DNA from: Aurifilum marmelostoma
Taxonomy: Eukaryota > Ascomycota > Sordariomycetes > Diaporthales > Cryphonectriaceae
Length of the DNA: 64,000 nt
Direction of reading: 5' to 3'
Assembly: GCA_027559495.1 (NCBI GenBank)
Contig: JAMXSV010000018.1
Location: 744,001 to 808,000 of the forward strand
Below, piece after piece: positions 10,177 to 21,646 of this stretch. The notes under the pieces were generated by a model, which was not told the DNA's origin, did not search any database, and was given only the letters and a program-made list of their open reading frames with translations. Position 1 is the first letter of the stretch; each line of letters begins with the position of its first letter. The position numbers were made by a program, and so were the translations under genes.

Positions 10177-12227
10177 GAAGATCTTGTTCACATTTGATAC
10201 TCGATTGCATGTCTATTTGCTATGAATTAGGGAAGGGAACGAAGAATATGCGATATAATTTTCTCGACACGATGGGACAAAGTGGAACAGCAGCATGTAG
10301 AGCGTCCAGTAGAGCGTCCAGTTAGCTACCAGAATACCCACTCCACATGCCAACAATATATCTGTCACATCATCTCCTCGAGTGTCAGCAGTGGTGGGAC
10401 GTCCCTGAGGCGTGCAGACTACCCTTGGCAATAATAGTACACAGAATTGCTTCGGCTCCGTCCTGGCACGAGATGTCCCCCTTCCCAACGGCGGTCTATC
10501 CCAAAAGCCACCACTCGGCCGAGTTGAGCAGAGATCTCAAACATCAGACTGCTCGAGTCGTGTCAGATCCATCGTCGATAGCCTTTACCATGGAACAGCA
10601 TGAACTAGTAGAAGCGAAGGGAACGCCCAGATGGGGACAGGACCAAAGAGAGGATAGTTCGTGAATATCAAACACCCTGTTCAGAGTCGTAGCCCCCCTG
10701 CATCTAGCCATCGGCCCCTTGCAAACCGCGCATTCGCGTAAAGATTCGAGCACTATCATGTAGTACCGTCCGCTTGGTAAATGGCATGCGGCCAGGGCAA
10801 GGGCAGGCGTACTGCCTCGCCTACAGGGAACAAGCAATTGTCCGACCCACAAGAAAAGACTACTATCGGGGCTAATGCGTCGAACCCTAGGACTCTGAGG
10901 GAAAGACTGGGTGACATCGTGCAAACCTTATTCTTGCACGCCATACCCGTCGCAGTATCTTTGGTCTCCAGTCCAGGACATGAGACCCTGGAGAGATTTG
11001 AAGCCCCTTTACACAAATGACGATCCATCATCCATCGTCATCGTCGAACCGCGTGCCAGTGCTGCTGGGGAATAATGGGGCTCTCGCTTGTTGATAGATC
11101 TTTGCAATGGAGTTTTGATACCCCATGATCAATGTCTATATCGGTCGTTCTGTCGGGCAGCAGAAAGGGGGAAGGGGGGGGCTTGCTATACCACCATTTT
11201 GCGCAGTATCTCGAGTCAGAGAACATCTGTAGAGTCCCATGCATGACATGTTGCAGAGTATGTACCATCCCAAAGAAATCAAACACTCAAGATCGAAAGA
11301 TTTTTTTCTTGCGGCGCACTCAGCACTCAGCCCTGCATCTCATTCTAGACCTAGACCCGAGCCGGTGACCCCGGAGTACGTACGACCCGGTCTGGTTGCT
11401 TCAGCTGATGATTATTATTTGGGATGCACAATGCTCCTCACCAACAACACCCCATTTCGAGAGGCGGAGGTTCCCGCTCTCCCACTATCCATGGTACATC
11501 CGCAAAAAGAACTGTGTCCCATATATTCCTTAGGCAGCAGACAGGGACATAACCAGCAGAGTCTCCGCAAAAGCACGGCCTCGATCATTTGATGGGATGG
11601 CAGCTGACCTCAGGGACATGCGGACTATTCTCGATAGGAACACCCAGCATGCCAGTTTGATTCGACGCTTTCAGCCTGGTCTGCTAGTCCCGTATCTTCC
11701 CCGGCTGGGCAAGGTACGCAGAGGCCGCCGCTCCCCCCCCCCCCAACACATCATGGAAGAGGGGCACTTATCTACATGGGTTTTGATTCAAATCCAGCCT
11801 GGTGGCTTGCATACTCGCTCGCGTACCCTCTCACCTCACATGGACTGGCAAGGGGGCCCAGAGAGAGGAATGACAAGGAGAAGGGCCCTCCTGGATCATA
11901 ATAACCCACAGTCTGTGTCGGCGATCTCTTGTTATTGATGATCATCGATCTTGTGCGTCTGTGTTCCATTTTGACTTTTCGTCCTGTTAGAGTTTGATCT
12001 TTAAAGGAAAGGCGGCACGATTTCCACCTGCTTCATTCATTTTGGCTATTTGGTTTGAATTTCTTTGCTGTTTTATTTCCATTTTGTTTTTCTCCAGCCA
12101 AGACAAGCTTTAACATGACTTGATCCACCTTACTCTTCCCCAGTGCTCAGTATCGCTCTTGGCTTTCAGGTCTTTCGCGCGGACTCACTGGTGAGAGGCA
12201 GACGCCACGCGAGGTCACTGGACGACC
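10177..12227. other. Intergenic, 2 kb
   Basis: No supported gene. Short open frames show no coding bias or recognisable domain. A C10 run lies at about 11738. The 11990-12130 part is T-rich and probably belongs to the leader/promoter of the receptor gene. Confidence 0.5.
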
Positions 12228-13787
12228 ATGTCTTCGGCACAGGTGAACCACGCCCTCGATGGGCAGTCGACGTCGGGGGTGATGATAGGACTGTCTGCTG
12301 GACTAGGCTTCCTGTGCATGGTGGTCGTTGCCGCTCGTATCTACACGAGAGCCATACTGCTCCGGATGATTGGCCTTGATGATATTATGATTGTCGTTAC
12401 TCAGGTATGCAAACAGCTGGTCATTTATATCGCAAGCAGGCACCACACCAGGGCATGTAGGCTGACAAGAGACGCGCAGGTTCTCGCGACTGGTTTGAAC
12501 GTGGCAACAATATTAGGTATGTGTGACCGCCACGGTGTAATCACTCATTCTTCCTCTTTCTCGTCGACAATAGGAGATGCTGATTCGGTGCGCAAACCGC
12601 CAGAGGGACACTTTGGCGTTGGCAGACACGCGTGGCTTTCGAGTCCCCAGAACATCGTCCGGCAAATACAATGCCTCTTTTCGGCCATCCAACTCTACAT
12701 CTGGGCCCTCGCTTGCGTCAAAGTCAGCCTCCTGCTTCAATACCGACGCATTTTCCTCGTCAACTGGCTACACCGTGTGGCCGCCATCATCATCGGGTTC
12801 GCCGTTGCCTGGAACATCGCCCAGTCTATCCTGGTCTCGTTCGCCTGCATTCCCTTGAGCATCTTGCATCCTTCCATGAAGGACACGTGCATCGATAGTC
12901 TCACCATCTGGTACCTCGCAGCCGGAATCAACATCACAACAGACTTTATCGTCTTTCTCCTCCCGATCCCGCTCATCAACTCTTTGCAGCTGCCTGTAAG
13001 GCAAAAATTCCTGCTGTGTTTGGTCTTTGGATTAGGTCTCTTGTAAGTTCCTTGCCTCGACATCTGGCCTGGCTATTCATTCTTGCGTCTCCCTGTGGGC
13101 TCTCTGGAACTAACAGGCACAACTTCGGAATCCAGTACATGCGTGATCTCCATCGTCCGAGTCACCACCCTGCGCCTCCTCATCGTCCACAGCGATGACC
13201 CATCATGGTACGGCACCCAGGGCGCCACTTGGTCCATGGTAGAAGTCAACTGCGCCATCCTCTGTTCCTGCCTACCAACGATACGCTACCTCCTGGCCCA
13301 GATGTTCCCGTGCCTCGGCCTGCGCAACGAGAACTCGAAATACGGCGCCGAGGTTCTGTCGGGCTCGCAGCGCCGCCGCCGCAACACCAGCGGGATCGCG
13401 CTCCAATCGCTCAAGGACAAGAGATCCTACGCGCGGAGCATGGGGCCCTCGAACACGACCAGCAAGACCAGCCGGGTCAGCGGCATGCGCGAGACCCCCG
13501 TGGATGACCTGGAGACGAGATGGGGCATTGACGTCGAGAAGGGCGGGCTGTACTACCACAGCAATCACATCACGGCGTGGGTCAGCGCGAATACTGCAGA
13601 GGTGGCGGGATCCTCGAGCTCACCGGTCCGGACACAGCGGCAGAGCGATGACGGGGGCAGCGAGCGGGGTCTGGTTGAGCACAGGATGTCGGACCGGGAT
13701 CTGAGCCAACACATCTTGGTCACAAAGTCGACAGTTGTGCAGGAAAACAGGGTGGAACCGCCGGCAGGCACGACATCAAGCGGATAA
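12228..13787 (+). CDS. Integral membrane protein with fungal rhodopsin domain (PTH11-like, no CFEM), four exons
   Basis: Exons 12228-12404, 12480-12516, 12574-13042 and 13136-13787 join to 445 codons (444 aa). Donors are GTATGC, GTATGT and GTAAGT; acceptors are GCAG, ATAG and CCAG. The spliced frame restores the fungal rhodopsin-domain order: GLDDIMIVVTQVLATG, then GHFGVGRHAW, then a QLYIWALACVKVSLLLQYRR helix (the usual KxS.LxxYxRIF block), DFIVFLLPIPLI, FTCVISIVRV and the WSMVEVNCAILCSCLPTIR helix. Seven hydrophobic segments fill residues ~18-290. The C-terminal ~150 residues are hydrophilic and probably cytoplasmic. Such proteins are thought to be G-protein-coupled receptor-like sensors; ligand and role are unknown. 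There is no Cys-rich CFEM domain in front. All three introns are multiples of 3 and the first two have no in-frame stop, so retention there would only insert residues. Confidence 0.82.
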
Positions 13788-15029
13788 AATTCAACAATTT
13801 AATGCCGGGTTGGGGTTGCTTGCAGGCAGATGCTCCAGGGCCGTTTGCTACCGACGAATGAGGGCAATTTTACGCAATTTAATGATCATAGATACCACTT
13901 TATAGATAGTTCTAGCGTGATTTGTGGCATGATATCCATCTACACATGCAAGTGGGCAGTCTGTTTTCGCTCCCACGGCCGCTGTGGTATTAATTAGGGA
14001 TTGGTCTATACTTCATCCAAATATATGCCCAGTCTTCTTATTTGCTGTTCAGGTAACAAAGTAACCTTTTTTTTTCTCCTTGTCCTTCTTTTTTTCTTTC
14101 TTAAGAGACCTTGATTCCAAACCACTCATGGTTCATGAAATGATCCGTGCAACGCAAAGGACCCAGCTTGCTGTCGATCCGCAAAGCCTATGCCGATCGA
14201 ACATGATTGCACCATGTAAGTCATGTTTACATCCTTGCCATGAAATAGAGTTCGGCTTACTGCTCCCTGCCACGTACTGTAGCATGCGCACAGACAGCTG
14301 GGCGTCGTATTCTAGGCCTCTTGACCACAATAAGGTTCAGAAGTCCAGCGGGCAGCGCGGAACCGGAGCACCGCAAACACGCAACGTCGGCTGCCGCTGG
14401 GGGAGGCGAGGCGGCCCTGGGACCCGGGCATTGGGTTGGGTGCTTTGGGCATGAAGATCTCGCGGGGCAGTATTGACCCTCTCTGATGATCAGCAAGAAG
14501 AGTAGGAAGGTTGCATCGATTGTCAAGGCATCCGCGGCAATGGACAAGCTTAAATATATATCATGTCTGGCCACCCGCGGCGATTCTGACTTTTCTGGTC
14601 ATCACATGCCGCCTGGACAAGCATTTGCACGTGATTTACCATCGTGAAGAGCGTCCAAGCGACAAGATGATTTCCAGCATCTTTGGTTCTATTGATAATA
14701 ACAAATCGTCAAGGGAAGGTGGACAGACCCTTTGTCTATTGAGGCGATGATCACATTACATTAACGGAACGCCGCCGCCATGGTTGGTTAATTAATATTA
14801 ACGACGTAATCAACCTCACATTGCACAGTTGCTTTCGATCAGTTCCACGCAAGGAACTCAACACTGGTCTTCCGATCAACAACTATGTGATATTTTTTTC
14901 TCTCTCTCTGTATATGCCAGGCTAAAACTTGGAATTATGTACAATGAATATTTGCCATTCAAGCTCCTCTGTAACCTCTGCCCAGGTGTTGACAATATTG
15001 CCCATCACCGCTATAATCACTCACCACGC
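13788..15029. other. Intergenic between convergent receptor and acetylesterase genes
   Basis: No supported gene. Holds the 3' ends of both neighbours, with AT-rich patches at 13860-14060 and 14750-14830. Confidence 0.5.
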
Positions 15030-15933
15030 TTAGTAGACAGTGGGATAATCGCTGACAATATAGTCTATCAGGCTAGTGGTGCCATTCATCGAGGTAGCAA
15101 TGGCCTGGGCAAAAGCCTGGGCAACCTTGTCGGCACCAGTTGGGGAAGTGTGGGTGTGGTCGCTCGGGTAGTAGCTGGTGACGGTGCTGTAGCCCAGCTC
15201 CTCGTACATCAGAGCCACAGCGTTGAAGTGGTCGACATAGGTGCAGCCATCACCTACGGCCTCGGCCGCGACCCTCTGGTAGTCAACAAACCGCGGAGGG
15301 GAGTAGACAAAGCTGCCCGTTTCCCCTACAAAAGACAAAAGAAAAAAAAGAAAGGATCAGCATTGTTTTTTGATCCCCACGAACCAGCATTTGAGTAGGG
15401 TTGATGAGGGAGAAATACTTACAAGGATTGTTGGGTGTCTGAGTTGACAAGACAACTGTTGCGCCCTTGGAGATCATGAGCTTTGCGGCCTGGACAACGT
15501 AATACACAAAGGTGTACACGGTGGAGCCGTCCGCGTCCGAAATACAAGTCTCCTCGCCGTCTCCAGGGCAGTCAGACCGGCCATTGTCGTCACTCTCAGG
15601 GCTGCCGCCGTCGTTGTGCCCGAACTCGATGATCACAATATCACCGTCGACCACGAGGTCAGCGACGTCCTGGAACCGGCCCTCCTCCCAATAGGAGCGT
15701 GCAGAGCGGCCGGCGATGGCCTCGTTGACCACGGTGGCTGTGGTGTAGTTTCCGAGATACTGGCCCCACCCGTCCGTCTCTCCGTTGGCGGCGCCATCCT
15801 TGGCCATGGTGGAGTCGCCACAGGTGTAGATTGTGGGGGTTGCTCGGCGAGCGTGCGCTGCGGGCTTAGCAACAGGCTTTGCAGTAGCGACGATGGCGCT
15901 CAAGGCGACCAGGGCACAGGTAGAGATCTGCAT
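15030..15933 (-). CDS. Rhamnogalacturonan acetylesterase-like SGNH/GDSL hydrolase, secreted (CE12 type), two exons
   Basis: Exon 1 is 15933-15423 and exon 2 is 15325-15030, joined across a 97-bp intron (donor GTAAGT, acceptor TTTTGTAG) to 268 aa. Splicing yields TPNNPWETGSF at the junction. The start at 15933 gives a signal peptide, MQISTCALVALSAIVATAKP, then a short propeptide ending in dibasic ARR (residues 28-30). SGNH hallmarks are GDST with Ser41 (block I), GRSARS near 75-80 (block II), GHNDGGSP with Asn107 (block III) and DHTHTSPTGA with Asp226 and His229 (block V). These match the Ser-Asp-His triad of fungal rhamnogalacturonan acetylesterase, which removes acetyl groups from pectin rhamnogalacturonan I. 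A related secreted SGNH esterase with another substrate cannot be excluded. Confidence 0.88.
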
Positions 15934-18635
15934 CTTGAATTGTAGAGATATAAAGGCCGGATGGAGCAAGAGATGAGCGGATGCAAATGTTGTTCTGTCG
16001 AAGACAATAAAGAGAGTGGGCCAGCCCAAACAAATAGGGTGTTAAAGTCAAACAAGAGAATGAACGGCTGGCGTTGCTATAATAAGGGAATTTAATATAC
16101 ACAAATATGAAGACCCAAACAAAAGAGACGAGGACATCACGGGTGAAAAGGGCCCGACAGAAAAGGCAAAGTTACGACACGTTCTCATCAACGATTCTTA
16201 AACAAGAACATCTCGTGGCAGGAATTGGGGGAATCTTGCACTCCTATTCTTCCGAGGCTACCACTTCCCTAATTGATTAAGGGGGCGGGTCACGGAGGCA
16301 GGGCGCCCGCAGACTGTGGCGCCTGGGCACAGTTATGCACACGCCGAGAAGTCAGACGCCGCCTACAACATCGAGTCACGAGTGTCGCCAAGGTTGAAGT
16401 GAACTTTTGTTTGTCCGTATGCCAAGCTTCTGGGGCTTTGGGGAAAAAAAGGAGAACAGGAAGAAAAAACTCCGTCATGTTCGGGTTGGAAGCTGCTGCA
16501 AGAGCCAGCGCAGTCACCGCATCTCTGGGACAGTCTGATCGTGACCACTTGTCCTTCAGTAATTAAGTAATTATTCGACAGTCTCACGACCGGTCGTACG
16601 ATGCTCGTGTCGTTCTGATGGGAGGCTGGCTCATCCCTGAAGGAATTACGCCAGGCTCGTCTGCACAAAACACCACAGGGGCCGTCTGCGATGGATTTCT
16701 TGAAACAGGAGTGGATCTCGACTAGACTTCAGATGGAAACATCCCCAACGGAAACTTTTTTACCGCGCTCGAGCTCGACCTCGCCTACTTGCACACATAG
16801 CTTCCTTCGGCATTTGTTCTTGTCAGAAGCGCCAGCAGACGCCACTCCAAGGCTTCGTCGTACATGTACGGGCCAGCGGAATTACCTCTTGTGGCTGCCT
16901 TGTTGACGTTGACTCTAGCGTTGCGGCCGGTGGACCATGGTTCGGAGCGGGATCTTGGAAACTGGCCATGTTTGAAACAAGTTCGGCAAGCAACTAGTCT
17001 CCTTGTTATCCCAACGCCTTCTTATGAATTATGGCCGTCAGATTCTGAATTCGGCACATGATCACGCGGTAGAGATGAATGATCGGTTCAAGTTTGAGAT
17101 ACCCTGGTGAAGATTTGCAAAACGGGTTGTTTCGTCAACAATGAGGCCTGGCATTGAACGGCGCCACGGGCTTCGGAGCCGACATCTCGCGGCCTTTGGC
17201 AGGTCTCACCCCAATGTCAAAAGGTGGCAAGAGTTCTACTTTGCCAGACTCCAGCAAGCGACAATTCTAAATTGGGACAGGAGTCGACGGCCGTGCGAGG
17301 AGGACTAACGACCGGTCTCAACTTTCTAATCCCCACATGGTGTCAATACTTGGGCATAATCCATGAGGCGCTCAGACCCGCCAGGTAATGACATATTCTG
17401 TGGATCAGAAACGGTTGACACTAATCAGAGACCGTCATAGGGCAGATTTTTATTTAAATTCTCGAGGCATACATGTGCAAGACGGGAGCACTTTGAGAAC
17501 TTGAGAGCGAGGTTTTCCAAAGGGCTGTGTAGTGATGCCGTGGACGTGACTTGGTTAGATGATTCGTTGATTCACATACGGAACTTTGTTCGCAGTGACC
17601 TATGAGCCAAGTCTTGTTGAACTCAACACATATTCGTCCGTTTTCCCTCAATGGAGCAGCTTGAGGGTGAGGATCAGGAGTCAGGACCCAACCTGCGGGT
17701 GATGACCAAGCAAAGCATTCTGCTTCTCAAAGCTTCCTTGGAATCACGTTTACCTGTACGTGGTGAACCCATAGTAATTTTAGTTTTCAATGTGACTTAG
17801 CACATAAAAATTGCAGTGATTATAATTATGTGTTTGCTTAAGCGGGCTTTCTTCTTTCACAGCACTTATGGGTATTTTAGTAGTGTCACCGACTATGCAG
17901 GCACAAGTCGAAACCAGAAATTTTGATTGATTCTACAATACTAGGCCACGGTAGGCTCAAACTCGGGAGCAGCCTTTGCAGCATGCTGACCTGTTCTCTT
18001 CGGCTACGTACAGGGCAAAAGGGCCACCGGAAAAGAGGGGGGGGGGGCGCGCAGAAGGATCACAACGGGGCAAATTGGGTTATCAAAAACTGGTAAATAT
18101 GCCCTATTCAGGAAATCTTCCCAGCCACTTAGAATCTAGGGGCGATAAGTACACACACTAGGGGAAGAAGGCTGTGGCAAGATCAACGAACGTCATCCGG
18201 CGCAGATATTCCCAAAGCAAGTGGTCCAGTCTGAACAGCAGATGGGAATTTGGGCCAGCAAGAAAGCTCCTGGATGATGACATCAATCTACAGCAGATCA
18301 TCATGCGAATATGGTCAATCAACTTGGTTAATGAACCATAGATTCTTGTTGAAGATAACTGGTTTGAAGTACACAGAAAACCTAAGTAACCGACTTTGAA
18401 CTGTGTTGCGCGCGCCTTTTCCATGTTCCACCCTGTAACACCCTTGGATCCATATTTTGTTACAAATGCAACTGTGGATAGAACTAGCTAGAGAAGTCAG
18501 TGAGAAAGAACGTTCTAAGGATGTAAATATCCGCTGAGTTGGACCAACTTGGGGATGAAGAATGGAACATGTTCCAGCTCATGTAGAATAGCTACGTTGA
18601 GCTCGCAGTGCCTTTCTCTTACCTTAATCTTGTGC
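15934..18635. other. Intergenic, 2.7 kb
   Basis: The proximal part is the promoter of the acetylesterase, with AT-rich TTATTATAG/TATATTAAA stretches on the minus strand near 16076-16100. No further gene is supported. A G9 run lies at about 18040. Confidence 0.5.
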
Positions 18636-18997
18636 TTAGCCAATGGACCCGCCGCAAGCCTCAGTGCATAACTACGAGCCAAATTAGAATAATGTTCCTC
18701 ATGAGTGCAAAAGTTTCTTTTCGTGAAATGATGGGCCATGCCACGCAAGATAGCAAGTCTCTCTCTTATATCTTCTTTCTTTCTTTTTTCCCCTCGACTT
18801 TGCTCACACATGCCTCCATGCGACAGAACAAGGAAGCAAGAGAACAACAAGATTGAGAGAGGAGGCTTTGAGACAATTACGATGGAAGCACTTACCTCTG
18901 AGCGCTCAGGCAAGGTGGGCACCTCAGGCACGGGAGCGGCCATGCCAAGGAACGGCAGGGCCAAGAAGATTGCCGAGAGGAGAAGGGAGGGCTGCAT
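18636..18997 (-). CDS. Putative short secreted peptide A (signal peptide + acidic segment + C-x3-C terminal exon)
   Basis: Not a recognised gene. Exon 1 (18997-18896) encodes MQPSLLLSAIFLALPFLG, MAAPVPEVPTLPERSE: a signal peptide followed by a short Pro/Glu-rich stretch. It ends in phase 0 at a canonical donor, GAG|GTAAGT. The proposed exon 2 (18671-18636) follows the acceptor CTCGTAG, with a CTAAT branch-like site 12 bases upstream, and adds LCTEACGGSIG before a stop, for 45 aa in total. The intron would be 224 bp, long for this window. If unspliced, the frame runs on to 18515 (160 aa), but that part lacks coding character. A TATA-like element (19181-19190) and a CA-rich leader ending GCAGAAATGCAG support a transcribed gene. 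The arrangement mirrors the gene at 20708-20907. Exon 1 is well supported; exon 2 is inference. Confidence 0.5.
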
Positions 18998-19180
18998 TTC
19001 TGCGTTCTTGTCGTGATGGCGAATGAGCTTGTTATCGATTGAATATGATAATGTCGTGGTGGGAGACGGAGTGAGGCCAAGTTGGATTGTGTCGAGTCTG
19101 GAGTTGAGTTGCTGCCGAACTGATTCTGTCCAGGACTACAACCTTGAGGTGGGAAGCGAATTGATTTATATATGTGTTTC

Positions 19181-19190
19181 TATATAAAGG
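19181..19190 (-). promoter_or_regulatory. TATA-like element of short secreted-peptide gene A
   Basis: On the minus strand this reads CCTTTATATA, about 185 bases upstream of the ATG at 18997. A second TATATA-type stretch lies at 19164-19174. Position and composition suit a strong TATA promoter, with a CA-rich leader in between. Confidence 0.4.
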
Positions 19191-20330
19191 CCCGGGACCC
19201 AGGTTTCTTGCTTTGCAAGGGGCCACGGTCCAGCCGTAACGCCCCTGGAGGAGCGATAGTTCAGCCGCGATTCCTTCCGTAATTTTACTTATGGGAAATC
19301 CGCATTCGGGTGACAGGACCGTAGATAGACGATCCTCCGTGCACTACCAACGGCCACATTATTATGTCACGACCAGGAATTGTGCCACAGACTGCATCTA
19401 TAAAGAGTGCGCCGCGCCGACACAGAAGCAACTCCGTGGGCTAAAATACAAGGCCAATTAGACTTCTGTCCAGCGAACACGCAAGCCGGTCTACGACCGT
19501 TGCCACCCTGCTTGGATAATCTGCGAGCGGACAGTGCGGAATTCATCCGGCTCGTTCAAAGGATTCGAAAGCTTGTAATTTGACCCATACTCCTTTTTCA
19601 TACCGATATCAGCTTTGGGCCTCAACACAAGCACGCTTTCACGTGATATCACAGTATGGAACTGTAGACCAACGATTTCCACTGCGCTGCGCGATGACAA
19701 AAGTCTCTGTCGAACAATCGTCCAGGGGGAGAGAAAGAGGGGGGGGGGGGGGAGGATGAGGGATTCCAAGCTCACGGCCGTAACTGAACAACCTCGACGA
19801 AGACTGGACGCCGCCAAGGACGAAACCCCCACTCTGTCAACCCCTGGAGCCAGTTCAATGCAGAGGCTGTTCTAGGTCCCCGGCAAGTGCCAGTGATACC
19901 CAATCCCCTTGCATGTCATTTTCGTCCCATCCTTGCGCTCTGGTCCTGTCTATCAACGGGCGGAATATATCAACACATGCTATGCTATAACCCAGCACGT
20001 TGGGGGCGCAGTTGAAATCCGTGCCCCACCTCGGTTACAAGTTTCTTGGTAGACAACCGTTTTGATCGTCTCTCATGCATCCTGAAATAGAAAGCCGGCG
20101 GGGGGAGCCTCATGTGGTGGTAGATAGTAATTAGTCTGCAGTGACAATGATAAGAAGAGATGGGTGACAATTCTGATTCGGGAAATTAACACACATTTCT
20201 CCTCAATCCGTGTCCTTGAAAGTACATGCCATGCTGCATAACTATGATCGAGTGTAAATAGTTATTCATAATTAAGATTAACTTCCATTCGCCACATTCT
20301 TCTATCACTTCAAAAGCTGCAAGGCAGAAA

Positions 20331-20470
20331 GGTGTTTCAAGCGCAAAGAAGCACTTATGTTTTTGTATATTGGTATAGTATACAGCCGTGAGGCCAGTTG
20401 TTTACTTGGTATAGATGCAGTGCCGCGAGGCTATAGTCTTTATAATGTCCCCGATCCTTGAACCCCTTTG

Positions 20471-20501
<31 letters not shown>
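20331..20501 (+). repeat. Possible retroposed element: 171 bp ending in A31, flanked by GCAGAAA direct repeats
   Basis: An A31 tract ends at 20501. The seven bases after it (20502-20508, GCAGAAA) recur at 20324-20330, as a target-site duplication would. The interval contains two imperfect ~24-bp copies starting TGGTATAG (20371 and 20407), both ending in GAGGC. Coincidence or a simple slippage tract is a real alternative. Confidence 0.3.
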
Positions 20502-20502
<1 letters not shown>

Positions 20503-20707
20503 CAGAAACAAAGTCCAGCCATCCACTGACCAGTCATAGTTCTCGTCAAGTGTGTTCCATCAACGCAACCTCCCATCTGCGGTATACAAAAAATGGCTGT
20601 AAAGAATGGAAAAAGGTATAGAGCAGGTTGTTGTTGTTGTCATTGTTCCATTGACCTAACGGATCTCTGCTCATGTTCACTCCCGGATGCCCGACATTGT
20701 GTCGTGC

Positions 20708-20907
20708 TTAGCAGGTAGTGACGCACTATATCGGAGCTCAAGTCAGTGATGATGTCGGGGCAGAAATAGGGCTTGGGATGGCTCATGGCTCACCTCGATG
20801 GAGGCGGTTCCCTCAGTGCTGGCGGTCTCTGGCTCGGGGATAGGCTGGCTGGCTGCCAGAGACAGCATCATGGAGATGGCAGCGGCGACGAGAGTGAAGG
20901 GACGCAT
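20708..20907 (-). CDS. Putative short secreted peptide B (signal peptide + acidic segment + C-x3-C terminal exon)
   Basis: Not a recognised gene. Exon 1 (20907-20794) encodes MRPFTLVAAAISMMLSLAAS, QPIPEPETASTEGTASIE: a clear signal peptide and an acidic, Pro/Thr-rich segment. It ends in phase 0 at GAG|GTGAGC. A 68-bp intron with an ACTGAC branch site and acceptor GATATAG leads to exon 2 (20725-20708), which reads CVTTC and stops. The product is 43 aa with cysteines at 39 and 43, the last residue. Intron retention would instead add 16 residues before a stop. The leader ends CTCAAAATGCG, a good start context, and is CA/TC-rich like that of peptide A 2 kb away on the same strand. Both share length, signal peptide, acidic middle, phase-0 intron and C-x3-C. 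Secretion is inferred from the leader; the function (hormone-like, effector, RiPP precursor or other) is unknown. Confidence 0.5.
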
Positions 20908-21603
20908 TTTGAGTGGTTGGTTGGGTAAGAAGAGGAAGATTGACTTCAGATGATGATTGAAGACTAGATATTGGTCTTGAAGGTATGTTGCTTTTGAGGC
21001 GAAGCTTGTTGAAGATTGTTTGATGATGATGGATAGAACAGATCCTCAAAACCTCATCTTGGAGCCGGTGTCCTCAGGCTTAAATAATTTTCTGACCTCT
21101 AGGTAGACATCGTCCTCGAACGACACAGCCCAGTGGCAGCCCCCAAGACGAAGAGCGAGGAGTCATCACGAGAGAGCCTCATGGGGTCCAAGACACCACC
21201 ACTACCTCCACAGCCAGCCGCTAGCCACCGTTGCACCGAGAATATCCATCCTGCGCAGGAGTAAGAATGAGGTGCTGGGCAGAGGATCTTCCGCCTCGAG
21301 GGCTCCGAGAAGATTGTGGCAGGGCGGCGGCCGAAAACCCTTGCAAGGGCAACCGACGTGCCTGATTTTCCTGCCACCCACACACACACGCACACACACA
21401 CCAATCAGTATCGAGAGCCCTTCTTCTCTTCCACCCCATTCCCTCCTGGCGTGGGATGTGGGAATAGGCTGCGGTGACGCCGCAGGAACAGATCGAGTCA
21501 CACACACTTTAGTTTGATGACGATACGATGCTGCAGGTAAGCCGACACATACGGGTAGCGCAAGCGCAGGTTCAGCCTTACAAGGCGGAGCCACGTGGGC
21601 TCG

Positions 21604-21646
<43 letters not shown>

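Larger units (their letters stand above)
18998..20707. other. Intergenic between the two short secreted-peptide genes
   Basis: Contains the leader and promoter of peptide A (to about 19200), a G13 run near 19740 and the A31 tract at 20471-20501 described separately. No other gene is supported. Confidence 0.5.

Noticed and set aside
18515..18895. Unspliced 160-aa version of short secreted peptide A
   Set aside because: The part after GAG|GTAAGT loses coding character and a canonical donor sits exactly at the end of the signal/acidic segment.
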